Positions 54,722 to 64,000 of a DNA stretch of 64,000 bases are shown here, one piece after another. Source of the DNA: Bifidobacterium sp. ESL0763. GTDB lineage: Bacteria; Actinomycetota; Actinomycetes; Actinomycetales; Bifidobacteriaceae. Position 1 is the first letter of the stretch, and every line of letters begins with the position of its first letter. The stretch spans positions 1 through 64,000 of the forward strand of contig NZ_JAQTHW010000002.1 of NCBI RefSeq assembly GCF_029433395.1, in the 5' to 3' direction. The position numbers were made by a program, and so were the translations under genes. The notes below the pieces were generated by a model. That model ran no database searches. It was given only the letters and a program-made list of their open reading frames with translations, and was not told the origin of the DNA.

Positions 54722-54880
54722 CTAGGCCTCTTGATAGTTCGCAGCCTCATCGACCGTGCACCACGCATGCTCCTCGATAGACGGAAATGCCGGAATACCG
54801 GTCATTTCAGCGTGCCCTTGGGGTGCAAAACCCTGATATGGATTCGAAATGATCTCAAGACCAACCCCATAGATGCGAAC
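54722..54880 (-). pseudogene. Possible C-terminal remnant of a lost gene
   Basis: On the minus strand ~50 codons read like real coding sequence (VGLEIISNPYQGFAPQGHAE then PAFPSIEEHAWCTVDEAANY) ending in TAG at 54722. The frame runs upstream only as antisense of the acylphosphatase gene. There is no sensible start. It may be the 3' end of a decayed gene; the parent family was not recognised. The rest of 54555-54901 holds nothing else recognisable. Confidence 0.3.
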
Positions 54881-54901
54881 GGAAGGAGCGTGAGCAGGCC
54901 T

Positions 54902-55291
54902 ATGTCGCGACACAACGATTCCACGAGCGGTCGGTGGCCGAAGCATGCCGATGTTGGCGAGCTTGTCAATGTCGACGCTGCTGCCGATGCTGGCGGCGAA
55001 GTGCGCGTTCGGGCCGTGGTCACCGGGATGGTGCAAGGGGTCGGATACCGTTATTTCACCGTGAACGCGGCCTCGCGCCTGGGCGTCGCCGGATGGGTGC
55101 GCAACCGCCGCGACGGCTCGGTCGAAGTGGAGGCGCAAGGCGACGCCGAAGCCGTGTCCGCGCTGGTCAAGACGCTGAACGACGGGCCTCGATGGGGCCA
55201 CGTCGACCATGTGGCGGTGCGCGGCGAAGCGGTGCGGAACCTGCCGTCAAGCTCTCCCCGGCGTCGGTTCGAGGTCCGCGCGGACGTGTGA
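54902..55291 (+). CDS. acyP: Acylphosphatase
   Basis: 129 residues. The core (~40-129) has VRAVVTGMVQGVGYRYFTVN with the phosphate-loop Arg and AGWVRNRRDGSVEVEAQGDA with the catalytic Asn. It hydrolyses acyl phosphates. A 35-residue N-terminal extension (STSGRWPKHADVGELVNVDA) precedes the fold. The start is uncertain: ATG 54902 is 13 nt after GGAAGGAG, GTG 54890 only 1 nt after it. Single gene. Confidence 0.88.
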   Translation: MSRHNDSTSGRWPKHADVGELVNVDAAADAGGEVRVRAVVTGMVQGVGYRYFTVNAASRLGVAGWVRNRRDGSVEVEAQGDAEAVSALVKTLNDGPRWGHVDHVAVRGEAVRNLPSSSPRRRFEVRADV

Positions 55292-55508
55292 GCGGCCGCC
55301 TTCCTTCATGGCGAAGGACCATCGTGCCGAAGCCACGCAATGTGTCATGGCGCTCCGGCGCTTTCAAATCTGCGTGTGGTGAATGTTCCAATTCCTCACG
55401 TCGGTAATTCTCCCAGATCTCATGACTCCGGGCGCTGATCGACGCCGCAACCGCGCCTGCGGCAGAATAACCGCGGCGAAGTGACGCGGGTCGGCGTAGG
55501 CTGGAACC

Positions 55509-56327
55509 ATGAGAATCGCACGTTTCACACATGATGACAGCGCCCCGCAGTATGCCTTCGTGCAGACCGACAAGGGCGACGGCAAAGACTACCTCGTGGT
55601 GCTCGACGGCTACCCCTTCGGCGGCCAGACGGTGCGGCCCACTGGCAAGCGCCTCCCGGTCGACGGCGACGGCGTCCGCCTCCTGGCACCGATCATCCCC
55701 TCGAAGGTCTACGGCCTGGCCAAGAACTACGAGGCCCACGCCGAATACATGCACGCCAAGGGCCAGTCGCAGGCCGAGCACGCGCCGAGCGAGATGGTGG
55801 TCTTTATGAAGCCCAGCACCTCGGTGATCGGGCCCGACGACCCCATCGTCATTCCCTCGTATTCCAACGACATGAACTTCGAGCCCGAGGTGGCCGTCGT
55901 CATCGGGCGTATCGCCAAGAACGTCTCGGTGACCAAGGCGATGGACTACGTGCTCGGCTACACCTGCGTCAACGACGTGACGCTGCGCGACCTGCAGGGC
56001 GACGACCCGATGTGGACGCGCGCCAAGGGCTTCGACACCTCCTGCCCGCTCGGCCCGTGGATCCAGACCGACCTCAACTGGCAGGACGCGAAGATCTCCT
56101 TCGCCCTCAACGGTGAGGACGTGCCGGCGGCCTCGGGCACCACCGCCGACCTCATCCACTCGATTCCCGAGCAGATCGCCGAGATCTCGAGCTTCGCCAC
56201 CCTGCTGCCGGGCGACGTCATCATGACCGGCACCCCCAACGCCTCCGGCACGTTGAGGCCGCGCGACGAGGCCATCGTCACCATCGAGGGCATCGGATCG
56301 CTGCGCAACGTGGTCGTCAAGGACTGA
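55509..56327 (+). CDS. Fumarylacetoacetate hydrolase-family protein
   Basis: 272 residues. FAH-fold enzyme with SKVYGLAKNYEAHAEYMHAK, MVVFMKPSTSVIGPDDPIVI, the metal-binding Glu pair in NFEPEVAVVIGRIAKNVS, GYTCVNDVTLRDLQ, and PGDVIMTGTPNASG. Bacterial members cleave or decarboxylate beta-diketo acids such as acylpyruvates or oxaloacetate; the substrate here is not evident. Convergent with the DUF559-like nuclease gene. Confidence 0.92.
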   Translation: MRIARFTHDDSAPQYAFVQTDKGDGKDYLVVLDGYPFGGQTVRPTGKRLPVDGDGVRLLAPIIPSKVYGLAKNYEAHAEYMHAKGQSQAEHAPSEMVVFMKPSTSVIGPDDPIVIPSYSNDMNFEPEVAVVIGRIAKNVSVTKAMDYVLGYTCVNDVTLRDLQGDDPMWTRAKGFDTSCPLGPWIQTDLNWQDAKISFALNGEDVPAASGTTADLIHSIPEQIAEISSFATLLPGDVIMTGTPNASGTLRPRDEAIVTIEGIGSLRNVVVKD

Positions 56328-56339
56328 TTTCGATTTTGG

Positions 56340-56419
56340 CGCACACACTAACTCGACTTATAAAAATAAATCCCCGGAATTGCAAGGATCGTTTTTTAAT
56401 TCTCGAGTTAGTGTGTGCG
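56340..56419. repeat. Inverted pair of the 17-bp motif (possible bidirectional terminator)
   Basis: CGCACACACTAACTCGA at 56340-56356 is perfectly inverted as TCGAGTTAGTGTGTGCG at 56403-56419, with a 46-nt AT-rich spacer. It lies between two convergent genes; the second copy supplies the TAA stop of the nuclease gene. A third copy is at 57452-57468. Confidence 0.85.
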
Positions 56420-57472
56420 TGGTCTTGAGTTTTTCCTTCTAAGATCGCACAAAGAGTCCAATGTGATCGGCCTGGTCAGATGTGAGAATGTGCGATTGCC
56501 CGACTGACGGATAGCACCTTCTAATTGATTGCAAAATCTGATGTTGAGCATGGTCGTACCTAGGTTCTCAGTTCCGACAGTGAGGATTTTCCATCCATGG
56601 GATTGAACTGTATTGGATCGGTCCCAGTCTTGGGCGATTTGACGATAATGGTGTCTTCCGTTGAATTCGATGCCGATTCTGTATTTCGGATAAGCCATGT
56701 CAAGGAAACAATATGATTTGCCCGTTTTGATTTGGTAGTTGATGCAGGGATTCGGGAATCCGTACCTACGTAGCATGAGCCGTAGTTTTGTTTCCGCTGG
56801 AGAATCGGTGTTTTCCCGTATCTGGGTGAGGGCTTTCAGGCATGCGTGGTGTCCTCGGAATGGTTGGCAATCGCGTAGGTAACGTCCTATTGACCGTTTG
56901 CTGCTGCGTCGGAGCTGCGGATTCCTGCAGACGATGGAGTCTCCCAATATTATGAGCTCTTCTAAATTGAGCTCTCGAGATAGTTGCGCGAACGTCGCTT
57001 CCGGAGATGAACAGAGGATATTGGCGACTTCTATGGCATTGCCGGTCATGTCGGCGTTATTCCAAGTCCTGAATCGGACGCCTTTCATACGGAATCTCGA
57101 TGAGCCTTGTTTCACGCAGGCATAGAGTGCGGTGTTTCTGGGATGTTCCGGTGTTGGAATGCCCATCAGGTGAGCCGCTGTGAAATGGCTGGCGGTCAAT
57201 GTTTTTCTGGTTCGGTTTTGAGCTTCGAGAAAAGCCTGCAGGGTATGCCTTTGGCGTGACCATGCCTCGTGGAGCATGAGATCGCCGGCGCTGGGCTCGT
57301 TAATAAATTCAAACATGTTTTCAAAATAAAGACTTTTTCGCGCGAATGAAAGGTATTTCGGGCAATGTGGATAAGTGGTTGGCAATTCGACACGCAGTAA
57401 CTGGCGAATCAAAAAATAATCGTTGGAAACAAAGGGGTCTTTTTTGAGAAGTCGAGTTAGTGTGTGCGTCAA
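56408..57472 (-). CDS. PD-(D/E)XK (DUF559/Vsr-like) nuclease-domain protein
   Basis: 354 residues. The C-terminal ~100 residues are a DUF559-like nuclease fold: FLDMAYPKYRIGIEFNGRHH with the acidic Asp...Glu pair, then HYRQIAQDWDRSNTVQSHGW and KILTVGTENL. The middle (TLTASHFTAAHLMGIPTPEH, ELNLEELIILGDSIVCR) resembles the AbiEi-type N-terminal region found with such domains in actinobacteria. The gene is clearly richer in AT than its neighbours. Its first codons (MTHTLTRL) and its stop are both formed by copies of the flanking 17-bp motif, suggesting a discrete insertion. Function may be defence-related or a domesticated nuclease; unproven. Confidence 0.78.
   Translation of the reverse strand: MTHTLTRLLKKDPFVSNDYFLIRQLLRVELPTTYPHCPKYLSFARKSLYFENMFEFINEPSAGDLMLHEAWSRQRHTLQAFLEAQNRTRKTLTASHFTAAHLMGIPTPEHPRNTALYACVKQGSSRFRMKGVRFRTWNNADMTGNAIEVANILCSSPEATFAQLSRELNLEELIILGDSIVCRNPQLRRSSKRSIGRYLRDCQPFRGHHACLKALTQIRENTDSPAETKLRLMLRRYGFPNPCINYQIKTGKSYCFLDMAYPKYRIGIEFNGRHHYRQIAQDWDRSNTVQSHGWKILTVGTENLGTTMLNIRFCNQLEGAIRQSGNRTFSHLTRPITLDSLCDLRRKNSRPRTH
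57452..57468 (-). repeat. Third copy of the 17-bp motif, at the 5' end of the nuclease gene
   Basis: TCGAGTTAGTGTGTGCG, identical to 56403-56419 and in the same orientation, 1,049 bp apart. It therefore forms a direct repeat bounding the nuclease gene. It encodes the residues THTLTR right after the start codon. Confidence 0.85.
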
Positions 57473-57520
57473 TTCCTTGGAAACCGTGATTTTTCGAAGC
57501 TAGACAATACGAATCTAAAA

Positions 57521-57541
57521 GTTGAGTCGAAGACGCTCAAG
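57521..57541. promoter_or_regulatory. HAIR element (HspR box) upstream of clpB
   Basis: GTTGAGT-N7-GCTCAAG fits the HAIR consensus CTTGAGT-N7-ACTCAAG with two changes. It lies 111 nt before clpB. HspR represses clpB and dnaK operons through this site in actinobacteria, bifidobacteria included (established knowledge). Confidence 0.85.
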
Positions 57542-57651
57542 TTTTGGGAATAGCTGTGGCCGCGACGCTGTTGTATAAGGCAGACAACGGAATATGCCCC
57601 GGGGCCCGCGCGCAGAGGGCGCGGAATCGGGGCGAACAGACGGAGGTAGAT

Positions 57652-60279
<2,628 letters not shown>

Positions 60280-60329
60280 GGCGATTGGCCGCTTCGGGAT
60301 AAGGCTCGGCTGATGGCCGAATGATGTGG

Positions 60330-60367
60330 ATGGCGTTTCCGCTGGGATTTTCCGGCGGGGACGCCAT
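60330..60367 (+). terminator. Terminator-like hairpin after clpB
   Basis: ATGGCGTTTCCGCTGG (60330-60345) pairs with CCGGCGGGGACGCCAT (60352-60367) over 16 pairs including three G-U, loop GATTTT. There is no U-run. It lies 50 nt after the clpB stop. Confidence 0.6.
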
Positions 60368-60518
60368 TCCCGTGTCTGGAGAGGCGCTTCGCCATTGATT
60401 GGAGCGACGGGCTGAATCTCGGTGGTTTGAATGAGGGAAATTATCCGGTTGCCTCTTGGGGGATGCGGATGACGTAGCCGGCTGGGCGTCGTCTATGGTT
60501 TCCGGTTTAATAGAACAT

Positions 60519-61877
60519 ATGTTCGAAAATCCTGTTGTGATTATTGTGCTGGTCATCCTCGCGGCGGCGCTGGGACTGATGGCCGGCTTCGTGCTGGGCA
60601 AATCCAAGGGCCAGGAGGCCGTGCAGGGTGGCGGTAGCGGTGTCGATGCGAGGCAGGCACAGGCCCAGAACGACGAGTTGCGTCGACAGGTCGGCGACCT
60701 GACGACGAAAGCGGCGCAATACCGGACGCAGGCCGAGGGGCTGAACCAGCAGCTCGCCTTCGTCAAGTCCCAGTTGGCCCAGGCGCAGCAGGCTGAGCAG
60801 GTGCGTGTGGCGCGGCAGCGCGAGCAGGAGCAGCAGGCCGCCGCGCGCAAGCAGGAACGGCAGGCCAAGGCGATGGCCGAGCAGAGCAAGGTGCTCTCGG
60901 CGCTCGCCCCGGTGCAGAAGAACCTCGACGCCCTGCAGCAGAAGGTCGCCCAGATCGAGGAGGGCCGAAAGCACGAGATGGGCGCCCTGGGCCAGCAGCT
61001 CAAGGGCTTGAACGACCAGCAGACCCGTTTGGACAAGGAGACCAGCTCGCTTTCGGCCGCGTTGCGCAACAACAAGGTGCGCGGTGCGTGGGGCGAGGCG
61101 CAGCTGCGCAACATCGTCGAGTCGGCGGGTCTTCTGGAACATGTCGATTTCGACACTCAGGTGGTCGTCACCGATCCTGAAGGCCGGGTGCAACGGCCGG
61201 ATATGGTGGTCTATCTGCCCGGCGGCAAGACCATCCCCATCGATGCCAAGGCTCCGTATTCCGATTACCAGCGGGCCTGCGAGATTCCCGACACCGCCTC
61301 GCAGGACGAGCTCAAACGCCGTGATGAGCTGCTCGCCGCCCATGCCAAGGCGCTGCGCGAGCATGTCAAGACCCTGGGCGACAAGGCCTATTGGAACGCC
61401 TTCGACACCACTCCCGATTTCGTCATCGCCTTCATCCCCAACGACGCGTTGCTCGAAGCGGCTCTGCGGGTTGATCCGACGCTGATGGACGACGCGTTCG
61501 CACGCAAGGTGGCGCTCACTTCGCCGGTCACCCTCTGGTCGGTGCTGAAGTCGGTCGCGTTCGCCTGGCAGCAGCAGAGCCTCACCGACGACGCCAAGAT
61601 GCTCTTCGACCTCTCGCGCGAGCTGTACGAGCGCTTCGCCGTCCTGGGCGACAGGGCCAACAAACTCGGCCACTCACTCACCCGTACGGTCTCCGCCTAC
61701 AACGCCTTCGCGGCCTCGCTGGAATCGCGTGTGTTGGTCACCGCGCGTAAGATGCAGAAGATTGATTCGAGCAAGGTCATCGAGCCGGTCGACATGGTGG
61801 ATTCCGAGAAGACCGACGTCCACGAGCTGACCGCCCCCGAATTGAACCTTGAATCCAAGGAGGGCGCAAATGAGTGA
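60519..61877 (+). CDS. rmuC: DNA recombination protein RmuC
   Basis: About 452 residues from ATG 60519; ATG 60495 or TTG 60456 are possible, none with a clear ribosome site. One N-terminal membrane helix (NPVVIIVLVILAAALGLMAG), then a long coiled coil (~45-165, AAARKQERQAKAMAEQSKVL). The RmuC nuclease-like domain follows: RGAWGEAQLRNIVESAGLLE, GRVQRPDMVVYLPGGKTIPI DAK, FVIAFIPNDALLEAALRVDP, and LWSVLKSVAFAWQQQSLTDD. The family limits genome rearrangements at inverted repeats. It overlaps the next gene by 8 nt, so the two form an operon. Confidence 0.93.
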   Translation: MFENPVVIIVLVILAAALGLMAGFVLGKSKGQEAVQGGGSGVDARQAQAQNDELRRQVGDLTTKAAQYRTQAEGLNQQLAFVKSQLAQAQQAEQVRVARQREQEQQAAARKQERQAKAMAEQSKVLSALAPVQKNLDALQQKVAQIEEGRKHEMGALGQQLKGLNDQQTRLDKETSSLSAALRNNKVRGAWGEAQLRNIVESAGLLEHVDFDTQVVVTDPEGRVQRPDMVVYLPGGKTIPIDAKAPYSDYQRACEIPDTASQDELKRRDELLAAHAKALREHVKTLGDKAYWNAFDTTPDFVIAFIPNDALLEAALRVDPTLMDDAFARKVALTSPVTLWSVLKSVAFAWQQQSLTDDAKMLFDLSRELYERFAVLGDRANKLGHSLTRTVSAYNAFAASLESRVLVTARKMQKIDSSKVIEPVDMVDSEKTDVHELTAPELNLESKEGANE

Positions 61878-62496
61878 CGGCAATGGCAGGGCCGAGGGCG
61901 ACGATGAGCTGCGGGCATTGTTGCGCGCCATGATAGCCAAAAAGCCATTCAGCGAGCTATACGACGTCAGCCTCGGGCACAGGGGAGCGGAGCTGATCGG
62001 CGACGCGTTGCTCGACGCGCTCGGGCGCCGCGGTTTTGCGCTTGGCGACTTTGATGCGGTAGGTGCGTTGACCGCCGCCGCCGTGCCCATGGTCACCGCG
62101 GTGATGCAGGCCGCCGGTGCGCGCGGGCACGAGCTCGACGGTTTCGTGATGGACTTCGTCTACCCCTCGGTCAAGGGGCCGTCCGTCAAAGGCAAACGCG
62201 TGGTGCTGCTCGACTCATGGCTTTCCGAAAAATCGTATGTGCAGACCTCGTCGCTGGTCACCTTGCGCAATGGCAACGAGTTGAGCCTAGACTTCGGCAT
62301 CGTCGAGCACGAGGGCGCGCAGGTGGTGGCCATCGCCTCGCTGATCGGCGGTGTGGGCCGTGACGGCGACGCCGATGCGGACAGCATCAAGGTCATCAAC
62401 CCCGTTTCCGGCGACAAGCACGATCTGCCGTTCGTGAAGGCTTTCGACGAGGACGAGTTGCGTGGTGACGCCTCGGTCGCGGAACGGGCCGACTGA
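61870..62496 (+). CDS. Orotate phosphoribosyltransferase-like protein with altered PRPP loop
   Basis: 208 residues. Overall order follows orotate phosphoribosyltransferase: N-terminal helix with KKPFSELYDVSLGHRGAELI, GALTAAAVPMVTAVMQAAGA, GPSVKGKRVVLLDSWLSEKS. At the place where PRTases have the acidic PRPP-binding loop (EDVxTTG), it has LDSWLSEKSY, lacking the paired acidic residues and the TTG turn. It could be a PRTase with changed chemistry or a binding/regulatory protein. The start overlaps the rmuC stop after AAGGAGG. It should not be taken as proven PyrE. Confidence 0.65.
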   Translation: MSDGNGRAEGDDELRALLRAMIAKKPFSELYDVSLGHRGAELIGDALLDALGRRGFALGDFDAVGALTAAAVPMVTAVMQAAGARGHELDGFVMDFVYPSVKGPSVKGKRVVLLDSWLSEKSYVQTSSLVTLRNGNELSLDFGIVEHEGAQVVAIASLIGGVGRDGDADADSIKVINPVSGDKHDLPFVKAFDEDELRGDASVAERAD

Positions 62497-62657
62497 TATG
62501 CGTGAGGCAGGATTTGCGCCCGCCGTGGCTTTCGCCGCATGTGGCAAGCGTTCGTATTCCAGGCAGTTCAATCGCCGCGTACAGTTGAGAAGCATCGGTG
62601 GTGTGGCCATGGCCGGTGTCGATGCCAATGCAATGACCGAGGAGGGCACTGAATATC

Positions 62658-63449
62658 ATGCGTGATCCCAATCCCGTGACCGCCGCAGCCCAGGCTTCCG
62701 GCGAACCGGTGTTCCGCAAGATAGGCGTCGGCCCGTGGGCGCAGGAGCACGCCGGCGAACCCCGGCCCGACGATCCGCAATCGCCGAATTTCGACGCGCG
62801 TTACGATACGGGACTGCTCGACAATGGCGATCGTCGCAATGTGCTCGACCGGTTCCGTTATTGGTCGGTCGAGGCCATCAAGGCCGATCTCGACAACCGG
62901 GGCAGGCACGGCTTCGAGGTCGCCGTCGAGAACTGGACGCACGATTTCAACATCGGCTCCATGGTGCGCACCGCCAACGCCTTCGCCGCCCGCAAGGTCC
63001 ATATCGTCGGCCCCCACAAGTGGAACCGCAAGGGCGCGCTGATGACCGAGCTCTACCAGCACGTCGACCACCATCCTTCCATCGAGGAACTGGTGGCGAG
63101 CTGGAAGCAGGAAATCGCAGAGGAGATCAAACAGGCCGAGGTCGACGAGGCCAAGGCCGAATTCCGTGTGGACAAGGCCCGCTATCACCGCATCGCCGAA
63201 GAGGCCAAAGCCTCGCGCATCATCGCGCTCGACATCATTCCCGGTGCCGTCCCCATCGAGACCTACCGATTCCCGAACCGCTGCCTCATGCTCTTCGGCG
63301 CCGAAGGACCCGGCCTTTCCCAGCGTGCGCTCGAACTCGCCGATGACGTGGTCTACATCTCCCAATTCGGTTCGGTGCGCTCGATCAACGCCGGCGCCGC
63401 CGCCGCGGTCTCGATGCACTGCTGGATATCCCAGCATCTGACCGCCTGA
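62658..63449 (+). CDS. SpoU/TrmH-family RNA methyltransferase
   Basis: 263 residues. SPOUT-class 2'-O-methyltransferase motifs: motif 1 NWTHDFNIGSMVRTANAFAA, motif 2 RCLMLFGAEGPGLSQRALEL, motif 3 VYISQFGSVRSINAGAAAAV forming the knotted SAM site. It methylates ribose in tRNA or rRNA; the exact target is unclear. An acidic/Lys helical insertion (~150-185, EEIKQAEVDEAKAEFRVDKA) separates motifs 1 and 2. It starts 161 nt after the PRTase-like gene. Confidence 0.92.
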   Translation: MRDPNPVTAAAQASGEPVFRKIGVGPWAQEHAGEPRPDDPQSPNFDARYDTGLLDNGDRRNVLDRFRYWSVEAIKADLDNRGRHGFEVAVENWTHDFNIGSMVRTANAFAARKVHIVGPHKWNRKGALMTELYQHVDHHPSIEELVASWKQEIAEEIKQAEVDEAKAEFRVDKARYHRIAEEAKASRIIALDIIPGAVPIETYRFPNRCLMLFGAEGPGLSQRALELADDVVYISQFGSVRSINAGAAAAVSMHCWISQHLTA

Positions 63450-63484
63450 GCATGGGTGGCGGCTTCCTCCGCCCGCCCGTGCTC
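63448..63484 (+). terminator. Possible terminator hairpin after the methyltransferase
   Basis: GAGCATGGGTGGCGG can pair with CCGCCCGCCCGTGCTC with G-U pairs and one bulge, right at the stop codon. No U-run follows. Confidence 0.45.
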
Positions 63485-63501
63485 GTGTGATTACGTCAAG
63501 T

Positions 63502-63984
63502 TCATGTGAGTGCAAGAGCGCACCGGGCGAGAGTTGCTTTCGCTTGCCCATATCCGTGTGATTGCACCGGAACCGGAACTAGGTTGCCGCTTTCATGCGT
63601 CCGTGCAGCCTCATTGACTTCTTGATGTTGAATGCCACAAATGCGACGGAATTCGCAATGGTGATTCGTAGCGGAGCGTCCGAGTATATTTCCTTTCTTC
63701 CTACACATATGAATTCGTATGGGTTCTCGAAGCATCAAGACCTGTCGACCATTCCCTGTCAGTATTTGCCACCAATCGCCGAAGCCCTGGGATCCGCCCC
63801 AATTCCCGCGACACGCCTGGATTGTGGATAACCCCAACCGTTCGACCACATCACCCGTTCCGGCTTGTATACGAATCAGTTCGTCCTGTGCAATGGGAAT
63901 ATGCAAATATCTCAGGACAACATTTTGGTCGATCCCAGGATTCATCGGCGGCATCCGCAGATAGCCGACGATGACGTCAGGCAT
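63502..63984 (-). CDS. Doubtful hypothetical ORF at the window end
   Basis: 160 codons on the minus strand from ATG 63984. The first ~75 (GYLRMPPMNPGIDQNVVLRY, LIRIQAGTGDVVERLGLSTI) look more like protein than the rest, which is rich in His, Arg and Cys and may be non-coding. There is no recognised domain or good ribosome site. It could be a decayed gene or the continuation of one lying beyond the window. GC is lower than in the flanking gene. No other gene is seen in 63450-64000. Confidence 0.25.
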   Translation of the reverse strand: MPDVIVGYLRMPPMNPGIDQNVVLRYLHIPIAQDELIRIQAGTGDVVERLGLSTIQACRGNWGGSQGFGDWWQILTGNGRQVLMLREPIRIHMCRKKGNILGRSATNHHCEFRRICGIQHQEVNEAARTHESGNLVPVPVQSHGYGQAKATLARCALALT

Positions 63985-64000
63985 GCCTGGCGCTCGCGGA

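Noticed and set aside
56408..57472. Calling the nuclease gene a transposon or insertion sequence
   Set aside because: No transposase motif and no target-site duplication pattern beyond the 17-bp motif; only a nuclease-like domain is visible.
61870..62496. Plain assignment as pyrE
   Set aside because: The PRPP-binding loop is missing its acidic pair, so the specific enzyme name is not supported.

Overview
The window reads as chromosomal DNA of a high-GC actinobacterium, most likely Bifidobacterium or a close relative in Bifidobacteriaceae. The reasons are a mevalonate pathway with a type 2 IPP isomerase, a HAIR (HspR-box) element in front of clpB, the S6-SSB-S18-L9 block, a T-box in front of the trp genes, and RgpF, UbiA and DUF6056-like cell-surface polysaccharide genes. 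Species cannot be fixed from the sequence alone.

Regions. 1-11 kb: a lower-GC surface-glycan region with two tandem RgpF-like glycosyltransferases (one cut by the window edge), a UbiA-type prenyltransferase, a polytopic membrane protein, a secreted repeat protein and two GT2 glycosyltransferases. Inside it, at 8.4-9.9 kb, sits a three-gene module that looks like a toxin-antitoxin-chaperone (TAC) system: RelE/HigB-like toxin, XRE antitoxin with a C-terminal tail, and SecB-like chaperone. 11.3-16.2 kb: mevalonate kinase, diphosphomevalonate decarboxylase, and one ORF that fuses phosphomevalonate kinase to type 2 IPP isomerase. 16.4-18 kb: 3-methyladenine glycosylase and a YwiC-like protein. 18.1-25.4 kb: a nucleoside/ribose salvage island (MFS transporter, nucleoside hydrolase, LacI regulator, ribokinase, esterase, PRPP synthetase) with two matching LacI-type palindromes.

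25.6-33.0 kb: six co-directional genes around a YdjI-like SPFH/SHOCT protein, two zinc-ribbon proteins and three membrane proteins, behind a promoter overlapped by a palindrome. This looks like a poorly described membrane-stress or membrane-organisation locus. 33.4-35.1 kb: rpsF-ssb-rpsR-rplI. 35.4-38.6 kb: an SDR dehydrogenase, an MFS exporter and a MazEF pair with a perfect operator. 39-43.7 kb: a 1,528-residue BspA/DUF285-type surface protein, then tRNA-Lys(CUU).

44-53.4 kb: a DUF3152 metalloprotease-like protein, a GluQ-type synthetase, and a complete trpEGDCBA cluster behind a transcriptional T-box with a UGG specifier. 53.5-57.5 kb: a YggS-type PLP protein, acylphosphatase, a fumarylacetoacetate-hydrolase-family protein, and an AT-rich gene for a PD-(D/E)XK/DUF559-like nuclease bounded by three copies of a 17-bp motif. 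57.5-64 kb: clpB (HspR-type control), rmuC, a degenerate orotate-phosphoribosyltransferase-like gene, a SpoU/TrmH methyltransferase, and a poorly coding right end.

A cross-cutting feature is that several unrelated housekeeping enzymes (Mvk, MvaD, PMK-IDI2, GluQ, TrpA, YggS, a GT2) carry Ser/Ala/Asp/Asn/Gly-rich in-frame insertions or extensions. All functional statements come from reading motifs by eye; no database search was run.
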